A DNA stretch of 64,000 nt from Gracilimonas sp. (GCF_017641085.1 NZ_JAEPPI010000003.1:844622-908621), one strand, 5' to 3'. Positions 1 to 10,861 are shown, numbered from the stretch's first letter. Notes: generated from the sequence alone by a model not told the origin. A program made the numbers and translations.

Positions 1-160
1 AACCTTTGGGGGTGCTTCGGGAAAGAGAGGTTTCGCTGACGGGGGTAGCACCTAAAATTCGGAATATCCGGTTGGTATCTGAAACGTAAGGCCACAGCTT
101 TGCCGGTGACGCCGACAGGCTAAATTGCCAGTGATAAAATTGCTGTTGTCCTTCTTTCAT
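1..160 (-). CDS. N-terminal end of a cyclase-like SRPBCC protein (partial)
   Basis: The reverse strand opens with ATG at 160-158 and stays open for 53 codons to the window edge, so only the N-terminus is seen. The peptide contains the stretch WPYVSDTNRIFRILG. This resembles the SRPBCC-type N-terminal domain found ahead of adenylate/guanylate cyclase domains in some large regulatory proteins (DUF5939 context). The cyclase part would lie outside the window, so that identity is inference. It is divergent from ndk, with about 125 bases of shared upstream region. Only a weak AGAG-type ribosome site lies upstream of the start. Confidence 0.5.
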   Translation of the reverse strand, partial: MKEGQQQFYHWQFSLSASPAKLWPYVSDTNRIFRILGATPVSETSLSRSTPKG

Positions 161-285
161 TTAACTAACCGAATAACTCTATTAATATAAAGGTTCGAAA
201 CTTGATGAATGAACCCGTATCTTTATCGTTACTAAATAGAGTTTCTGTTAAGTTAAATGTTACAAAATTTTAATAGACAATAATA

Positions 286-717
286 ATGGCAAAAGAACGA
301 ACACTGACTATTCTCAAACCCGATTGCGTACGAAAAGGACTGATCGGAGAAGTGACAAAACGAATTCAAGAGGCCGGATTTTCTATCCTGGCAATGAAAA
401 TGACACGGCTTACCAAAGATACAGCCGGCGGTTTCTACGCGGTTCATAAAGAGCGACCTTTTTATGATGAGCTTTGCGAATTCATGAGCAGCGGCGCTTG
501 TGTGCCAATGATCCTCGAAAAAGAAAACGCAATTGCTGACTTCCGCGAATTGATTGGTGCTACCAATCCTGCTGAAGCTGATGAAGGTACCATCCGTGCC
601 GACTTCGCTGACAGCGTTGGAGAAAACATCATTCACGGATCCGACTCTGTAGAGAACGGAAAAATTGAAGCCGCTTACTTCTTCGCTGAATCTGAAGTGG
701 TAGCAAATCAGGCTTAA
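286..717 (+). CDS. ndk: Nucleoside diphosphate kinase
   Basis: This is a full-length Ndk of 143 residues. It moves the gamma phosphate of ATP onto nucleoside diphosphates through a phospho-histidine. The ATP-site lysine K11 (in TILKPDCV) and the catalytic histidine H117 in NIIHGSDS are both present. The ATG at 286 is in frame with the conserved N-terminus and follows an AT-rich leader. A rho-independent terminator follows directly, so it is probably monocistronic. The assignment is secure. Confidence 0.97.
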   Translation: MAKERTLTILKPDCVRKGLIGEVTKRIQEAGFSILAMKMTRLTKDTAGGFYAVHKERPFYDELCEFMSSGACVPMILEKENAIADFRELIGATNPAEADEGTIRADFADSVGENIIHGSDSVENGKIEAAYFFAESEVVANQA

Positions 718-743
718 TTAATTCCTGCATTCATACTACATTC

Positions 744-778
744 AAGCCTCTCAGGTTTTCTGTGAGGCTTTTTTATTT
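744..778 (+). terminator. Rho-independent terminator after ndk
   Basis: The 10-base arms AAGCCTCTCA and TGTGAGGCTT pair almost perfectly around a 7-base loop. A T-rich run follows. It sits 26 bases after the ndk stop codon. Confidence 0.9.
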
Positions 779-795
779 ATAAATACATTCTACCA

Positions 796-2016
796 ATGAG
801 AAATAGCTGCTTTTTGATTTTACTAAGCCTGATTTTGCTAGGTTGTTCTTCCCAACACCCGCAAACGGTCAGTGCCGTGAAAACCGGTGCCGAAGTGTTA
901 CTGGATGAACACCTGACTGAGTTAGGGGGGGAGAGAATCGGGTTGGTGATGAACCCGACTTCCCGGGTTGATGGCATTCATATGGTGGATACCCTGTTGA
1001 GCCTTGGGGTGAATGTCACCGCTTTATTTGCCGCCGAACATGGTTTCCGCGGAGAAGCCGGTGCGGGTGAACAAATAAAGGACGGAGTAGATCAGGAGAC
1101 CGGGTTGCCGGTGTTTTCGCTGTACGGTTCTACCAAAAAACCAACCCCTGAAATGCTGCAAGGTGTTGATCTTTTGTTATTTGATTTGCCCGACATGGGC
1201 GTTCGGTTCTACACCTACAACTCTACGATGGGCTTGGTAATGGAGGCCGTGGCCGAGCATAATAAAGAGCTGTGGATTCTGGACCGTCCCAATCCTTTAG
1301 GAGGAAATTATGTGGCCGGATGGATTCTTCGGGAAGAGTATAAATCTTTCGTGGGCTCATATCCAATGCCGATTGCTTATGGGATGACGATGGGGGAAAT
1401 AGCTCGAATGGCAGTGGGAGAGCAGTGGCTGGATTTACCTGCCGAGCCAAACTACAAAGTAATAAAAACATCCGGCTGGGAGCGTGATATGCGCTGGCCC
1501 GATACCGGATTGCCATGGATTGCCCCTTCTCCAAACCTGCCTGCTTTTGAGCACGCATTTGTTTACCCCGGCACGGTAATTTTTGAAGGAACAAACCTTT
1601 CGGAAGGGCGGGGAACAGCAGACCCGTTTCTCACCATCGGAGCCCCCGGTTTTGATTTCAACCCGAAAGAACTCGAGCAGCTGGAGGTAAAACATTCTGT
1701 AGGGTTAGACCCGGTAACCTTCACACCTCAATCCATTCCCGGAAAAGCTATACACCCCAAGCATGAAGGGCAGGAGTGCACCGGAATTCGGATTTCATTC
1801 CAGGGGAATTACGATAAAACAGATCCGGTACGATTAGGGCTGGACTTGCTGAAGTTTGCTCAGGCTCACACCCCCAACTTTGAGATGAAGGCCTTTGCTA
1901 ATAAACTCTATGGCATTGATCTGAAATCAATCATTGAAAACAAGGAAGAGATCCCTTCCTGGCAAGCCGAGGTCGAAGCATTCAAAGAGCAACGAACCCC
2001 ATACCTGTTGTACTGA
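796..2016 (+). CDS. DUF1343 / NamZ-type exo-beta-N-acetylmuramidase lipoprotein
   Basis: The product has 406 residues with a lipoprotein signal ending in LLGC (C17), so it is probably membrane-anchored outside the cytoplasm. The body matches DUF1343 throughout: LVMNPTSR, FAAEHGFRGE, LFDLPDMGVRFYTY and the DRPNPLGG motif. The family's characterised member NamZ (YbbC) of Bacillus removes N-acetylmuramic acid from the non-reducing end of peptidoglycan fragments. This window also holds anmK and a NagZ-type fusion, which would act on neighbouring steps of the same recycling route. Enzyme activity is inferred from the family. Confidence 0.85.
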   Translation: MRNSCFLILLSLILLGCSSQHPQTVSAVKTGAEVLLDEHLTELGGERIGLVMNPTSRVDGIHMVDTLLSLGVNVTALFAAEHGFRGEAGAGEQIKDGVDQETGLPVFSLYGSTKKPTPEMLQGVDLLLFDLPDMGVRFYTYNSTMGLVMEAVAEHNKELWILDRPNPLGGNYVAGWILREEYKSFVGSYPMPIAYGMTMGEIARMAVGEQWLDLPAEPNYKVIKTSGWERDMRWPDTGLPWIAPSPNLPAFEHAFVYPGTVIFEGTNLSEGRGTADPFLTIGAPGFDFNPKELEQLEVKHSVGLDPVTFTPQSIPGKAIHPKHEGQECTGIRISFQGNYDKTDPVRLGLDLLKFAQAHTPNFEMKAFANKLYGIDLKSIIENKEEIPSWQAEVEAFKEQRTPYLLY

Positions 2017-2018
2017 TG

Positions 2019-2774
2019 TTATGAATCAGTTGCAGGGTTTTGGCGCATCCATTCGTAACTGACAAGAGCAGCACTCACCGAGGCATTAAGCGATTCGACA
2101 TTATTTTGCATGGGGATGTGTATCACCTCATCGCATCGCTTCAGGTTTTCGGGGTGAATTCCTTCGCCCTCACTTCCAACCAAAAAAGCCACGGGTTTCT
2201 GTAAGTCGGCTTCCCACAATGATTTCTTGCCTGACCCATCCAATCCAACTATAGAAAAGCCGGTTGCGGTAAGATCTTTAATGCCCTGGTTGATGTCGTG
2301 AATTCGGATGACGGGGATTCTACCTGCGGTACCAGCTGAAGTTTTAAATACGGTAGCATTAACCGGCGCCTGATTTTGCATCGGAATGATGACGGCATCC
2401 ATCCCGGCAGCAGCAGCTGAGCGTAATATGGCGCCAAAGTTGTGCGGGTCTTCAATTCCGTGTAAAAGTAAAACAGCCGGGTTGTTCGACATGATCAGTG
2501 TTTCCACCCAGTCGAAGAAAGGAGTGTATGCTACGGTACTCATTTGAGCAACAAAGCCCTGATCGTTTACCTTGCCTACAAGGCTGAAAATTTTCGGGCC
2601 GGGAACCTTCACCAAAGGGACATCGTTGGTACTTGCAAGCTCAGATATATTTTGGTAGGAAGAAGGCTTGATATTATTCTTGACGTAAATTTTGTCAATT
2701 TCTGCTGGTTGATTTTGGAGTGCTTCCTCTACTGGATTACGCCCATAGATGAAAAAGTTTTCTGATTTCGCCAT
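2019..2774 (-). CDS. rlmB: 23S rRNA (guanosine-2'-O)-methyltransferase, TrmH family
   Basis: This 251-residue SPOUT methyltransferase would 2'-O-methylate a guanosine of 23S rRNA. The N-terminal RNA-binding part starts with IYGRNPVEEAL. The knot motifs follow: DPHNFGAILRSAAAAG (motif 1), VGSEGEGI (motif 2) and IPMQNNVESLNASVSAAL (motif 3, S-adenosylmethionine site). Length and motif order fit RlmB well, although a tRNA-modifying paralogue cannot be excluded. It is convergent with the DUF1343 gene, with only two bases between the stop codons. Confidence 0.88.
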   Translation of the reverse strand: MAKSENFFIYGRNPVEEALQNQPAEIDKIYVKNNIKPSSYQNISELASTNDVPLVKVPGPKIFSLVGKVNDQGFVAQMSTVAYTPFFDWVETLIMSNNPAVLLLHGIEDPHNFGAILRSAAAAGMDAVIIPMQNQAPVNATVFKTSAGTAGRIPVIRIHDINQGIKDLTATGFSIVGLDGSGKKSLWEADLQKPVAFLVGSEGEGIHPENLKRCDEVIHIPMQNNVESLNASVSAALVSYEWMRQNPATDS

Positions 2775-2850
2775 AAAAAATTTTAAAGTCGTTTTAGTTT
2801 CATTATAATAAATGAGTGTCAGAAGACAGGTTAGCTAAAAAATAAAGGAC

Positions 2851-3201
2851 ATGTTTGAAGAAGAGAAACATAAAAACCCATTAGTTAGCGATGGTTTAGA
2901 GCAGTTAAATATAACCAACCGTAAAGCTACAGGCATCTCTGATTTCATGGATCGTGTGCATTCCATAAACGGACTGCATTTTGTGTCGGCCATAACTCAG
3001 ATTTTTTTAGGGACGTCTGTGGTAGCGCTTTCATTAATCAACAGTATTCAGCCATTTTGGTTAGCTACCATTATGACGGTGTTTGGAAGTATTACCACCA
3101 TGGTAGGTTTATATTTCATGTATAGTATTATTACTCACTCAGGTGCATTCGATTCGCTTTTGCATAAAGCTATAAAGCGTGTAATAAGCTCGCAAAATTA
3201 A
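2851..3201 (+). CDS. Small membrane protein, unknown function
   Basis: The 116-residue protein is not recognised as a named family. The first 45 residues are polar. Two hydrophobic segments follow (about residues 48-70 and 74-95), then a basic amphipathic tail ending in HKAIKRVISSQN. Two membrane crossings with both ends in the cytoplasm are likely. It is divergent from rlmB. A TATAAT hexamer at 2804-2809 could be its -10 element, but the -35 is poor. Function is unknown. Confidence 0.7.
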   Translation: MFEEEKHKNPLVSDGLEQLNITNRKATGISDFMDRVHSINGLHFVSAITQIFLGTSVVALSLINSIQPFWLATIMTVFGSITTMVGLYFMYSIITHSGAFDSLLHKAIKRVISSQN

Positions 3202-3287
3202 TTCATTGTTAATAATTTTTTAACGACAGTAACAACTCACCTTGTTATCATAGGGTAATCTGTGCATTTCAAAAACCCTCTGCTAAT

Positions 3288-4151
3288 TTGAGATTTCTTT
3301 TTTCTTTAATCCCCTTATTATTGCTGGTACATACAACCATCAATTCTCAGCCCTCATCCGTGAACCTACCTGTGAAATTATACTCCGGTTCTGAAGACAA
3401 TTTTGTGATCATCGGCCATCGGGGAGCCAGCGCTTATAACCCGGAGAACACCATGGTTGCTTTTCGTGCTGCGTATGAGCTGGGAGCCGAAATGATAGAG
3501 CTCGATATTTTGCTGAGCAAAGATGGTGTTCCGGTTGTTATTCATGATGAAACCTTAGACCGTACTACAAACGGTACCGGACTTGTAGCCGACTATACAT
3601 TGACCGAGCTACGAAAACTTGACGCCGGACTTTGGTTTGGTAGAGAACATGCCGGCGAGCACATTCCCACCCTTGAAGAAGTGCTTCAATTTGCAAAAGG
3701 TAAAATAGCGCTCAACATCGAAATTAAAACCGAAGCCGTGACGGATGAGTACCTTGAGGGCATTGAAGAGAAGGCGCTGAATCTGGTTAAGAAATATGAA
3801 ATGGAGGACTATGTTTTGTTCTCCAGTTTTGATTACCGGGCTATAACTCACCTTAAACAGCTGGATGTGGACATCTCAGCAGCATTGCTCTACGAAAAGA
3901 AGCAATCGACCCGACGGCTTCCTTCCGAATTGGTTGAGGATTATACGGCCGATGCCTTTAATTGCAGCAGACGTCAGTTCACAAAAAGATGGGCAGAAGA
4001 TACCCAAAGGCATAATATTCCTGTTTTTGTGTATACCGTAAATAAAGAAAGGCAGATGGAAAAAATGATTAAACGGGGAGTAAGCGGTATTTTCTCCGAT
4101 AAGCCGGACCTTTTGAAGCAAGTTGTGGATAACATGTGGAAAACAAAGTAG
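3288..4151 (+). CDS. Exported glycerophosphodiester phosphodiesterase
   Basis: The 287-residue GDPD-family enzyme would hydrolyse glycerophosphodiesters to glycerol-3-phosphate and an alcohol. The catalytic set is visible: H44-R45 in IIGHRGASAYNPENT, E71 and D73 in MIELDILLSKDG, and H86 in VIHDETLDRTTNGTG. The start is taken as TTG at 3288. From there a clean signal peptide (MRFLFSLIPLLLLVHTTINS) is encoded, while the first in-frame ATG lies inside the catalytic domain. No good Shine-Dalgarno sequence precedes it. The protein is probably periplasmic. Confidence 0.88.
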   Translation: MRFLFSLIPLLLLVHTTINSQPSSVNLPVKLYSGSEDNFVIIGHRGASAYNPENTMVAFRAAYELGAEMIELDILLSKDGVPVVIHDETLDRTTNGTGLVADYTLTELRKLDAGLWFGREHAGEHIPTLEEVLQFAKGKIALNIEIKTEAVTDEYLEGIEEKALNLVKKYEMEDYVLFSSFDYRAITHLKQLDVDISAALLYEKKQSTRRLPSELVEDYTADAFNCSRRQFTKRWAEDTQRHNIPVFVYTVNKERQMEKMIKRGVSGIFSDKPDLLKQVVDNMWKTK

Positions 4152-4184
4152 CTTTTCTTGGCATTCTGCATTGAATGGGGGTAG

Positions 4185-5887
<1,703 letters not shown>

Positions 5888-5888
<1 letters not shown>

Positions 5889-6325
5889 TGTCTGCTTCCT
5901 ACACGAATCGGGTCCGAGTACGATCTTGTGGGTTATTGCTGAAAGACGAAAAACTGTTGCTCGTAGAACTGATGTCTCCGGTCACAAACCAATGGACATG
6001 GATTCCACCGGGAGGTGGAGTTGAATTTGGAGAGTCGCTTGAAGATGCTCTTATCCGTGAATTTGAGGAAGAGACCGGACTCCAAATATCCGTTGGCGAG
6101 CAGGTTCATATCAATGAAGTAATCCACGGATCTATTCACGCCATTGAGTTCTATCATAGAGTGAATCAGAAGGGCGGTGAGCTGGTACTTGGTAAAGACC
6201 CTGAACTGGATCCTGATAAGCAGATAATAAGGAATATCGGGTTTTTTAACCGGCAGGAAATTGAAGAGATGACCACGGCTCCGGATATTATCAACCCATC
6301 TCTTTGGGATCAATTAGGTCCTTAA
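5888..6325 (+). CDS. Nudix hydrolase
   Basis: The 145-residue Nudix protein has an intact Nudix box from G43 to L65: G-x5-E49-x7-R57-E58-F-E-E61-E62-T-G-L. Members hydrolyse nucleoside diphosphates linked to another moiety; the substrate cannot be read from sequence. Its ATG shares a base with the pyrG stop (TAATG), so the two are probably co-translated. A house-cleaning or nucleotide-pool role is plausible from that context but remains inference. Confidence 0.9.
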
Positions 6326-6445
6326 CTATTTAGATACTGCTGCACTTTTTCCAAAGAGTGCATGGGAGAACATCAAAGCTTGCAAAAGGCTTATCAAAGC
6401 CCGCTTCTTTCCTTATATTCAAGAAATTCTAACCAACATAAAAAC

Positions 6446-8101
6446 ATGAAGAAGCTATTCATTCTACTTTTTGCTCTCGGAATTTCAATCAGTGCCTGTA
6501 CAAATACCGGGGATGTTAAAACTTTTGTAAATGCCAACGGTTACACATTCTCCGGTGATTCTCTGGTCACCTTCACAACCATGATTATCGAAGACGGGAA
6601 AATTAAAAAGGTGGGCGGACAAGAATTGTCAGATGGTGCCAGCGGAGAGATTATTGATTTAGCCGGAAAGACGGTGCTGCCCGGTTTGATTGACGCCCAT
6701 GGACACGTAATGGGGCTTGGATTTCAGGAGCTGAATGTGAATGTAGCCGGGATTGAGTCACTGGAAGCCACACTGGATACCATCAAAGCATATGCAGAGG
6801 CAAACCCGGAGCTGGAATGGATTCAGGGACGTGGCTGGAATCAAACTCTGTGGGAGGAGAATGAATTTCCAACCGCTGAAGACCTGGATCGTGTAGTTCC
6901 GGACCGACCGGTGTACCTTTCCAGAGTGGATGGTCATGCAGGTTGGGTGAACAGCAAAGCCCTGGAATTGGCTCAAATAAGTAAAGACACTCCGGACCCA
7001 CAGGGCGGAAAAATCATTCGGGATGGAAACGGGGAAGCAACCGGTGTTTTTGTGGATGCGGCCGAAAACTACATCATGGAAATTATTCCCGAACCCACTG
7101 AAGTTGAAAGAAAGCGCGCTCTGGAAGAAGCCTTAGAGCAAATGGCCAGTATGGGATTAACCTCTGTTCATGATGCCGGAGTAAGCGCTACGAACTGGGA
7201 GATTTATAAAGAGTTTGCCGATCAGGGAAAAATGACAACCCGTATTTATGCCATGATCGGTGGGATGACTGCTTTTGAAGAGCTTTCTCAAAACGGGCCG
7301 GTCGATTCGTATGCAAATGACCGGTTAGCCCTTAGAAGCGTGAAACTCTATTCGGACGGTGCACTCGGAAGCCGTGGAGCTGCCATGATTGAGCCTTATT
7401 CCGATGATCCCGGAAATCGGGGCTTGCTCTTTGCTGATCAACAAGAATTTAACGAAACCATGATGACCACGGCTTCAGCCGGATTTCAAACCAACGTACA
7501 TGCCATTGGGGACCGGGCAAATCGTGTGATTTTGAATGCTCTTGAACATGTGCGCGATGAGCTTGGCAACCAGGGACTTCGTCACAGAATTGAACACGCA
7601 CAAATTGTTGCGCTTGAAGACATTCCACGATTTGCAGAGCTGGATATTATAGCTTCCATGCAGCCACGCCATGCCACCAGCGATAAGAACATGGCCGTTG
7701 ACCGTGTGGGGGAAGATCGTATTGAAGGAGGATATGCCTGGCAAACATTCCTTGATCAAGGCACTATTGTAGCTGCCGGCTCTGACTTTCCCGTTGAGCC
7801 ATCGAACCCATTTTGGGGCCTATATTCATCTGTAACGAGAATGGATCATGAAGGCAACCCTCCGGGCGGCTGGTATCCGGATGAATCTCTGAGCAGAGCG
7901 CAAGCCCTCAAAGCTTTTACTATTGATGCAGCCTATGCGGCTCACCAGGAAGAAGTACTTGGCTCCATTGAAGAAGGAAAGTGGGCCGATTTTGTAATTA
8001 TCGATCAGGATTACTTTGAGGTACCGGCGAGGGATATTTATAAGGTAGATATTCTGGAGACCTGGGTTGCCGGCGAAAAGGTATATTCCAAGGCAGATTG
8101 A
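6446..8101 (+). CDS. Amidohydrolase family lipoprotein (YtcJ-like)
   Basis: I place the start at ATG 6446, giving 551 residues with a lipoprotein signal (MKKLFILLFALGISISAC). The open frame extends 28 codons further upstream, but those codons would bury the signal peptide. The metal site HxH of the amidohydrolase superfamily is in LPGLIDAHGH. The tail ADFVIIDQDYFEVPARDI is typical of the YtcJ/N-substituted formamide deformylase-like branch. The substrate is unknown. The protein is probably anchored in the envelope. Confidence 0.85.
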   Translation: MKKLFILLFALGISISACTNTGDVKTFVNANGYTFSGDSLVTFTTMIIEDGKIKKVGGQELSDGASGEIIDLAGKTVLPGLIDAHGHVMGLGFQELNVNVAGIESLEATLDTIKAYAEANPELEWIQGRGWNQTLWEENEFPTAEDLDRVVPDRPVYLSRVDGHAGWVNSKALELAQISKDTPDPQGGKIIRDGNGEATGVFVDAAENYIMEIIPEPTEVERKRALEEALEQMASMGLTSVHDAGVSATNWEIYKEFADQGKMTTRIYAMIGGMTAFEELSQNGPVDSYANDRLALRSVKLYSDGALGSRGAAMIEPYSDDPGNRGLLFADQQEFNETMMTTASAGFQTNVHAIGDRANRVILNALEHVRDELGNQGLRHRIEHAQIVALEDIPRFAELDIIASMQPRHATSDKNMAVDRVGEDRIEGGYAWQTFLDQGTIVAAGSDFPVEPSNPFWGLYSSVTRMDHEGNPPGGWYPDESLSRAQALKAFTIDAAYAAHQEEVLGSIEEGKWADFVIIDQDYFEVPARDIYKVDILETWVAGEKVYSKAD

Positions 8102-8166
8102 TTAAATCGGGAACATCAGTTTTAGAAGCCGGTTTAAGGTAATGAACATCTAAAAAATCAATATTT

Positions 8167-8958
8167 ATGAAGTATAGAATAACCACATTTACTTGTTTGT
8201 TGCTTTCTGTTTCCCTGTTTCTGTTTTCGTGTAACACCACCAACAGCGACAAAAACCCGCCGGAAATGCCACCGTCTGAGTCAATGAAAGTTGATATGTC
8301 AGAGATGGAATCGGCTTCTAACAAAGTAGTTTCAAAAGCTGCTGAATCTAATTTCAATACAGCACTGTTTGCCGCCGGGGTAGCTAAAGTTATTTTAGAA
8401 GCGAACCTGGCCGTTCCGAGAGCATTGATGACAGCCGCTCAAAACAAATCAGCTGAAGCTGTAAATGGCAATGAGTGGGAGTGGAGCTACACCACGGCTG
8501 CCAACGGTGAGAATTACGGAGTTCGGTTAACAGCCAGTGTGGAATCTACCGAAGAAGTAACGTGGAATTTCTATGTTACCAATTCTGAACTGGGATACGA
8601 CAATCAGTTGTTCTTTACCGGAACTTCAGATTTTGATGCCACTTCAGGCAGCTGGACTTATTTCGATTTGGAATCGGGTCGTGAAGTATCGGTAGTATCC
8701 TGGGAGCGCACAGAAAGTGAAACCTCGGTTGAACTGGAAGTTAAAAGCGACCGTAATGATAACCTTGGCGATTCCATTAGTTATGACTTTGACGGAACCG
8801 TAAAGACCGTTGTGTTTGTGGACGTTTCAGAAGATGAAACCACAACCATCAGTTATAACACTGAAACTATGACCGGTTTTATTATTTCACCTAATTATAA
8901 TGAAGGTGCAAAATCATGCTGGGATGAGAATCTCAACAACACAACCTGTAGCAGTTAA
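8167..8958 (+). CDS. Hypothetical lipoprotein
   Basis: The 263-residue protein begins with a signal peptide and lipobox (LFLFSCNTT). The rest is rich in serine, threonine and acidic residues, with alternating beta-prone segments around residues 95-250. No family is recognised. It follows the amidohydrolase by 65 bases on the same strand and ends before a strong terminator, so the two may form one unit. It is probably a surface or periplasmic beta-sheet protein. Confidence 0.75.
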   Translation: MKYRITTFTCLLLSVSLFLFSCNTTNSDKNPPEMPPSESMKVDMSEMESASNKVVSKAAESNFNTALFAAGVAKVILEANLAVPRALMTAAQNKSAEAVNGNEWEWSYTTAANGENYGVRLTASVESTEEVTWNFYVTNSELGYDNQLFFTGTSDFDATSGSWTYFDLESGREVSVVSWERTESETSVELEVKSDRNDNLGDSISYDFDGTVKTVVFVDVSEDETTTISYNTETMTGFIISPNYNEGAKSCWDENLNNTTCSS

Positions 8959-8990
8959 CAGCCGTTTATAGATCTTCAAAGAAATAGTTT

Positions 8991-9026
8991 AAGCCTCGTC
9001 TTTAATTGGACGAGGCTTTTTGTTTT
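8991..9026 (+). terminator. Rho-independent terminator
   Basis: The arms AAGCCTCGTC and GACGAGGCTT form a perfect 10-base stem, followed by TTTTGTTTT. It closes the amidohydrolase/lipoprotein unit. Confidence 0.9.
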
Positions 9027-9043
9027 ATAAGAACTTCTGAAAT

Positions 9044-9067
9044 CATATATTATATGTACAATATATG
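9044..9067. promoter_or_regulatory. AT-rich dyad upstream of the radical SAM gene
   Basis: CATATATT and AATATATG form 8-base inverted arms around an 8-base centre, 24 bases before the start codon. It could be an operator or promoter element. AT-rich dyads arise easily by chance. The ribosome site AGGAGG at 9080-9085 lies just downstream and fixes the start. Confidence 0.3.
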
Positions 9068-9090
9068 TAATAATTATTCAGGAGGCATTT

Positions 9091-10149
9091 ATGGAAGGCA
9101 AACAAAATCCGTTAAGAGGGAGAGGAGCATCCGACAATCCCGTCAATCGTTTTGAAGGAAATTATATTGATTATGATGTGGATGAAGAAACGGGCGAAAA
9201 GCCATCCCCAAAAACACAGCTCATCAGGGATGACACTAAAACTATAATCACCTACAACAAGAGTGAAGACATCAGTTTCAATGCCAGCATCAATCCCTAT
9301 CGCGGGTGTGAGCATGGGTGTATCTATTGTTATGCGCGGCCTTTTCACGAATACTTGGGGTATTCATCCGGGTTGGATTTTGAATCCAAGATTGTGGTGA
9401 AATACGACGCTCCCGAGTTACTCAGAAAAGAATTGAGTTCCCCAAAATGGAATCCTCAGGTAATTGCTATGAGCGGTGTAACGGATGTATATCAACCTTT
9501 GGAACGAAAGCTGGAATTGACAAGAGGATGTCTGGAAGTAATGGCTGAGTTTCGAAATCCGGTAGGACTAATCACCAAAAATCATTTGATAACCCGCGAC
9601 ATCGATATTCTATGTGAGTTGAATGACTACAACTGCGTGAGCGTGACGATATCGGTTACTACGCTGGATAAAGATTTGACCGGGGTAATGGAGCCAAGGA
9701 CTTCACGACCGAACCGCCGGTTGGATGCAATCCGTCAGCTGGCGGATGCGGGGATACCTGTTGGCGTAAACGTGGCTCCGATCATCCCGGGATTAACCGA
9801 TCATGAATGTGCGGAGATTCTGGAAAAAGCATCTGCAGCCGGGGCATCATTTGCAAATTATATCATTCTACGGTTGCCTTACAAAGTGAAGGACATGTTC
9901 CAGGAATGGTTGGGACAGCACTACCCGGAGAGAAAGAAGAAGGTGCTGCGCAAGATTCTGGATATTCGGGACGGAAAACTAAACAGTTATGAGTGGAAAG
10001 AACGGATGAAAGGGAAAGGGAATTTCTCAAAACAAATTTCCGATCTGTTTAAAGTGCAGACTAAAAGGTTGGGGCTCAATGAGAAGAAACGATATCTCAC
10101 CACAGATCATTTTAAAAAAAGCACAGGCACACAATTGAAGTTGTTTTGA
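9091..10149 (+). CDS. Radical SAM protein, Rv2578c/PA0069 family
   Basis: The 352-residue protein has the spaced cysteine motif C73-x3-C77-x2-C80 in YRGCEHGCIYCYARPFHEYLG. This is the signature of the Rv2578c/PA0069 branch related to spore photoproduct lyase. The motif binds a 4Fe-4S cluster that cleaves S-adenosylmethionine. The reaction catalysed by the family is not established. A strong AGGAGG site five bases from the ATG supports this start. The C-terminal part is basic, consistent with nucleic acid binding, but that is inference. Confidence 0.88.
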   Translation: MEGKQNPLRGRGASDNPVNRFEGNYIDYDVDEETGEKPSPKTQLIRDDTKTIITYNKSEDISFNASINPYRGCEHGCIYCYARPFHEYLGYSSGLDFESKIVVKYDAPELLRKELSSPKWNPQVIAMSGVTDVYQPLERKLELTRGCLEVMAEFRNPVGLITKNHLITRDIDILCELNDYNCVSVTISVTTLDKDLTGVMEPRTSRPNRRLDAIRQLADAGIPVGVNVAPIIPGLTDHECAEILEKASAAGASFANYIILRLPYKVKDMFQEWLGQHYPERKKKVLRKILDIRDGKLNSYEWKERMKGKGNFSKQISDLFKVQTKRLGLNEKKRYLTTDHFKKSTGTQLKLF

Positions 10150-10234
10150 GTGGCATTACAATTATTTAACAGAAAAAAAGAAACTATTAGGAATTTTCTT
10201 CGTCTTAATACTGTGTTAAGTAGCTTTTTATAAG

Positions 10235-10324
10235 CCCGATTATCTTAATAACGAGAGCGAAACCTTTAGAAAAGTAGCTTTTTCAACATATTAGCCCTCA
10301 AAACAGATATCGGGTTTTTTTCTT
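10235..10324 (+). ncRNA. Possible structured leader or small RNA with terminator-like end
   Basis: CCCGATTATC (10235-10244) can pair, with one bulge, to GATATCGGG (10306-10314), which is followed directly by TTTTTTTCTTT. The roughly 60 bases between hold a second small hairpin (AAAAG-TAG-CTTTTT). This could be a small structured RNA or merely an elaborate terminator of the radical SAM gene. No known RNA family is recognised. Confidence 0.25.
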
Positions 10325-10377
10325 TCCTGATAAAGCGGCAATTCATCCAATCTTTAAATTTGTACCGTATTTCTAAT

Positions 10378-10406
10378 TTGACATTTGACTACCTGGAAAT
10401 TACAAT
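10378..10406 (+). promoter_or_regulatory. Consensus sigma70-type promoter
   Basis: TTGACA at 10378-10383 is followed by exactly 17 bases and then TACAAT at 10401-10406. Transcription would start near 10413, giving a leader of about 35 bases that contains the AAGAGGAGG ribosome site of the ankyrin gene. Confidence 0.75.
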
Positions 10407-10447
10407 TCAGGAGCCAATCTAAAACTCTCATAAGAGGAGGATACGTT

Positions 10448-10831
10448 ATGAATGAAGAGACAGCATTTCTCGATGCCGCAGAAAGCGGCGATATTAAAAC
10501 CATCCGATCACTTCTTCAAGATGGTATAAACGTGAACACTAAAGACAACCATGAACGAACCGCCCTGTTGAAAGCCGCCAAGCACGGGCATATGAATGTA
10601 GTTGAGCTTTTAATTAAGAACGGTGCTGAAATCGATCACCGTGACAACAGGGGAACGTCGGCTTTGTATTGGGCTTCGACGAACGGACATTATGATATTG
10701 TACAATTATTAATTGAGAACAGCGGGGATGTGGATGTTCACGACGACCGCGGATGGTCAGCTAAAGACCAAGCCATAACGCATCACCATGATGGCGTTGT
10801 AAATTTATTAAATGAAGCCGGAGCTCATTAA
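10448..10831 (+). CDS. Ankyrin repeat protein
   Basis: The start is ATG 10448, seven bases after AAGAGGAGG, giving 127 residues. An upstream in-frame start at 10385 overlaps the promoter and is rejected. The protein is built of three to four ankyrin repeats of about 33 residues, with the hallmarks NHERTALLKAAKHGHMNVVELLI and NRGTSALYWASTNGHYDIVQLLI. There is no signal peptide, so it is probably a cytoplasmic protein-binding module. Its partner is unknown. A two-way terminator follows. Confidence 0.88.
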   Translation: MNEETAFLDAAESGDIKTIRSLLQDGINVNTKDNHERTALLKAAKHGHMNVVELLIKNGAEIDHRDNRGTSALYWASTNGHYDIVQLLIENSGDVDVHDDRGWSAKDQAITHHHDGVVNLLNEAGAH

Positions 10832-10861
10832 CCGGAAAAACGATCAGGAATAATCATTTAT

